Shown here in pieces: positions 13,744 to 15,813 of a stretch of DNA of 15,813 nt (position 1 is the stretch's first letter; each line of letters begins with the position of its first letter). The stretch is from Alphaproteobacteria bacterium (GTDB taxonomy: Bacteria; Pseudomonadota; Alphaproteobacteria; GCA-2731375). The stretch is taken from contig JASLMY010000106.1 in NCBI GenBank assembly GCA_030746295.1, forward strand, positions 1 to 15,813. The letters are read 5' to 3'. The position numbers were made by a program, and so were the translations under genes. A model generated the notes under the pieces. It was not told the DNA's origin, searched no databases, and was given only the letters and a program-made list of their open reading frames with translations.

Positions 13744-14517
13744 ATGGCATTCGAATTCGTCGATCTGGATGTGCAAGGGTCAGTCGGCTGGTACCGCTTC
13801 AATCGGGCGCCGAGGAACTCGGTGCACCGTGAGATGTTGTCTGAATTGAGGCCGGCTTTCGAAGCGCTGCTGGACTTGACGGAGGTGAGAGTGGCCGTGA
13901 TCGCAAGTGCGATCGGCGGCTATTTCAGCACTGGCGCCGACGTCTCCACGTTCGAAGGTGCGGGGCCCGAGCGCATGCGCGATTGGGTGCGCGAGACCCA
14001 TAGGCTGGCCGGGGTCATCCGCGATTCCCCGAAGCCGGTCCTGGCCGCGATCAACGGTATCGCCGTCGGCGGCGGCCTGGAGATGACGTTGCACGCGGAC
14101 CTGCGTTTCGTCGCCGCCGACGCTCGCCTGGGACAGCCGGAGATCAACATCGGCTTCATTCCGCCGGTCGCGGGCACGCAGGGCCTGGTGCGGCTCGTTG
14201 GCCGGGCGCACGCCTTCCAGATGCTCTATGGCGGCGAGGTCATGGACGCGAAAGCCGCGCACGAGATCGGCCTGGCCGACGTCGTCGTGCCACCGGAAAA
14301 CCTGGAGAGCGAGGTCCAAGCCTACGGCGACATGCTGGCCCGGAAGCCCGCCAACGTCCTGACCGCAATTCGACGCTGCCTCATCGACGGCGGTGGCCGC
14401 GCCTTCGCCGACGGTCTGGCGATCGAGGAAGAGCAGGCGATCGCGCTCGCCGAGCACGAGAACTTCCAGGAAGGCGTCACTGCCTTCCTGGAAAAGCGAA
14501 AGCCGAACTGGGCGTAA
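13744..14517 (+). CDS. Enoyl-CoA hydratase/isomerase
   Basis: This 257-residue crotonase-fold protein keeps both catalytic glutamates of true enoyl-CoA hydratases: Glu113 in GGGLE and Glu133 in LGQPEINIG. The oxyanion-hole turn is at 63-66 (T-G-A-D) and GIAVGGG is at 105-111. It would add water across the double bond of an enoyl-CoA in beta-oxidation or ring degradation. It differs clearly from the BadI-like paralogue in this window, which lacks this glutamate pair and carries the MenB/BadI block. The ATG at 13744 is preferred over a TTG two codons earlier because AAGGA lies 7 nt upstream. It is the last gene of the run that begins with the SDR gene, with a 32-nt gap before it, and converges on the luciferase-like gene. 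Confidence 0.92.
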   Translation: MAFEFVDLDVQGSVGWYRFNRAPRNSVHREMLSELRPAFEALLDLTEVRVAVIASAIGGYFSTGADVSTFEGAGPERMRDWVRETHRLAGVIRDSPKPVLAAINGIAVGGGLEMTLHADLRFVAADARLGQPEINIGFIPPVAGTQGLVRLVGRAHAFQMLYGGEVMDAKAAHEIGLADVVVPPENLESEVQAYGDMLARKPANVLTAIRRCLIDGGGRAFADGLAIEEEQAIALAEHENFQEGVTAFLEKRKPNWA

Positions 14518-14560
14518 ACCGGGGCGATCGCGCCGACGGCTCCCGACGACTGGCCGCCGA

Positions 14561-15394
14561 TCAGACCGTCGGCAGCTCGGCGGCGGCTCGGCGCATGCGC
14601 TCGATATGCTGGTCGGCCGTCAGGCCGCCGCCGAGCGTGCGCAGGCAGAGGTGGGTCAGGCCGATCTCGCGCCAGCCGGCGACGCGGGCTTGCCATTCGT
14701 GCTCGCGCGGGCCGACCACGGCGACCCCCGCCTCGGCGCCGATGGCGGCCGGGTCGCGCCCCGCCGCCTCGGCCTCGCGCCGGATGTCGTCGCGGATGGC
14801 GGGAAACTCGTCCGGCGCGCAGAGGACGAACCAGCCGTCCGCCTGTCGTCCGATGCGCCGGCGAATGCGCGCCACCGGTAGGGCGCTGGCGCCGATCCAG
14901 ATCGGGATCGGCCGCTGCACCGGCAGCGGATCGAGGCCGGCGCCGGAGCCCCGGTCCCACCGACCCTCGAAGGTCACGCTAGCCTCGGTCCAGAGCCGGC
15001 GCAGAAGCGCGATCTGCTCCTCGGCGCGGGCGCCGCGATTGTGAAAGTCGGCGCCTAGGGAGGCGTACTCCACTTCGTCCTTGCCGACGCCGATGCCGAG
15101 CCGAAGCCGGCCGCCGGAGAGCACGTCGAGCGTCGCCGTCTGCTTGGCGACCAACACCGTCTGCCGTGCCGGCAGGACCAGTACCGAGGGCACGAGCTCG
15201 ATCTTGTCGGTCACGCCGGCGATCAGGGCCATCATCACCAGCGGCTCGTGCAGCGGGCCGCTGCCGGGCCGGATGATCTGCTCAGGCACGCGCAGGTGCG
15301 TGAAGCCGAGAGCCTCGGCGGCCTGGGCAAAGGCCTTGATGGCGCCGATGTCGTCCTGCAGCTCCCTGACGGGCAGCGATATGCCTATGCGCAT
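14561..15394 (-). CDS. LLM-class (luciferase-like) flavin/F420-dependent oxidoreductase
   Basis: This 277-residue TIM-barrel protein is of the bacterial luciferase-like family. Telling segments are the start MRIGISLPV, LGFTHLRVPEQI (29-40), the conserved IELVPSVLVLPARQTVLVAK (65-84) and LDVLSGGRLRLGIGVG (89-104). Then comes a helix with EEQIALLRRLW and the strand PIPIWIGA (162-169). These match the subgroup annotated as TIGR03619-like F420-dependent oxidoreductases, though FMN use is equally possible; the sequence does not settle the cofactor. It would oxidise or reduce a small organic substrate. The ATG at 15392-15394 has AGGAGA about 9 nt upstream. It follows the SRAP gene on the same strand after 55 nt and converges with the enoyl-CoA hydratase gene 43 nt away. 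Confidence 0.9.
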   Translation of the reverse strand: MRIGISLPVRELQDDIGAIKAFAQAAEALGFTHLRVPEQIIRPGSGPLHEPLVMMALIAGVTDKIELVPSVLVLPARQTVLVAKQTATLDVLSGGRLRLGIGVGKDEVEYASLGADFHNRGARAEEQIALLRRLWTEASVTFEGRWDRGSGAGLDPLPVQRPIPIWIGASALPVARIRRRIGRQADGWFVLCAPDEFPAIRDDIRREAEAAGRDPAAIGAEAGVAVVGPREHEWQARVAGWREIGLTHLCLRTLGGGLTADQHIERMRRAAAELPTV

Positions 15395-15449
15395 GTGCGA
15401 CTATCTCCTGTTTGCAGCTTGCCATAACCGGCCAGATCGCCACCGCCGT

Positions 15450-15813
15450 CTAGAAAAGCCGCGCTTGCTCGCCCATCTCGCCGCCGGCGCCGTCGAGCGG
15501 GGCGATGCAAACGGGGTCGTCGTTCTGCGGGCTGTTGACGTGGCGGCTGACGGTGTAGGCGCGGAAGCCCTCGCCGGAATGGGGTTTGAGTAGGCCGGCC
15601 AAGTCCTCTGGCGGCCCGGCGAGCCACCTGGCGGGGCCGTCGCCTACCAGGATCACCGGCATGCGGGCGTGGATCGGGCGCAGAACCGCGTTGGCCTCGG
15701 TAGTGAGGATGGTGTAGCTCTCGACGATGTCGTCCTCGGGGTCGACCCAGCGCTCGAAAAGGCCGGCGAAGACGAACGGCGAGCCGTCCTCCAGGCAGAT
15801 CCGATGGGGCTGC
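15450..15813 (-). CDS. SRAP (SOS response-associated) family protein, YedK/HMCES type (partial)
   Basis: This is the C-terminal part, about 121 residues, of an SRAP-domain protein; the N-terminus, with the catalytic Cys2, lies beyond the right edge of the window. The visible part has FAGLFERWVDP, then TILTTEANAVLRPIHARMPV, in which the family's catalytic Glu (TTEAN) and His (IHARMP) are present, then the closing YTVSRHVNSPQNDDP. YedK and its human relative HMCES form a stable crosslink to abasic sites in single-stranded DNA and so protect it. The frame runs open to the window edge, so an internal ATG at 15660-15662 is not the start. The last residues (GEMGEQARLF) are a normal ending. It lies upstream of the luciferase-like gene on the same strand. 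Confidence 0.9.
   Translation of the reverse strand, partial: QPHRICLEDGSPFVFAGLFERWVDPEDDIVESYTILTTEANAVLRPIHARMPVILVGDGPARWLAGPPEDLAGLLKPHSGEGFRAYTVSRHVNSPQNDDPVCIAPLDGAGGEMGEQARLF

Noticed and set aside
14532..14573. Inverted repeat GCCGACGG/CCGTCGGC at the meeting point of the enoyl-CoA hydratase and luciferase-like genes
   Set aside because: The loop is 26 nt, the right arm lies inside the luciferase-like coding end, and no T-run follows; an 8-bp GC match at this distance is common in such DNA.

Overview
The window is GC-rich, densely coded bacterial chromosome. Gene starts are often GTG or use ATGA overlaps, and the gene content looks like an alphaproteobacterium of the Rhodospirillales/Rhizobiales kind. 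That placement is an inference from composition and protein style; no marker gene is present. I see no rRNA, tRNA, CRISPR array, insertion sequence or phage gene.

Region 1 (1-5369, + strand) is an almost complete Dpp/Opp-type ABC importer operon: the C-terminal part of the periplasmic solute-binding protein, two permeases and two ATPases. It is followed 44 nt later by a crotonase-fold protein that resembles BadI, the 2-ketocyclohexanecarboxyl-CoA hydrolase that opens an alicyclic ring, and its relative MenB. A GC-rich hairpin separates the binding-protein gene from the permease genes.

Region 2 (5370-8261, + strand) starts with an AT-rich control region carrying two tandem TGAC-N8-GTCA palindromes. 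These overlap a promoter whose predicted start lies at the ATG of a MarR-family regulator, so the mRNA may be leaderless and autoregulated. A multi-pass membrane protein (DUF2269-like) and a predicted secreted amidohydrolase with two EF-hand loops follow. The start of the amidohydrolase is unclear, and a frameshift is possible.

Region 3 (8333-9499) is a divergent pair: an exported protein with a C-terminal peptidoglycan-binding domain on the - strand, and an unrecognised 81-residue protein on the + strand.

Region 4 (9569-14517, + strand) holds an MFS transporter, then a 208-bp gap with a strong 27-bp inverted repeat. After the gap comes a compact catabolic-looking run: SDR dehydrogenase, EHN-type epoxide hydrolase, class I methyltransferase and enoyl-CoA hydratase.

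Region 5 (14561-15813, - strand) holds a luciferase-like (LLM) flavin-dependent oxidoreductase, with the C-terminal part of an SRAP/YedK-type DNA-protein crosslink protein upstream of it.

Taken together, the window looks like a small-molecule uptake and catabolism region: importer, ring-opening hydrolase, enoyl-CoA hydratase, dehydrogenase, epoxide hydrolase, flavin oxidoreductase and MFS carrier. The BadI-like gene beside a MarR gene recalls the alicyclic-acid (bad/ali) loci of Rhodopseudomonas. The substrate and the link between the separate gene runs are inference.
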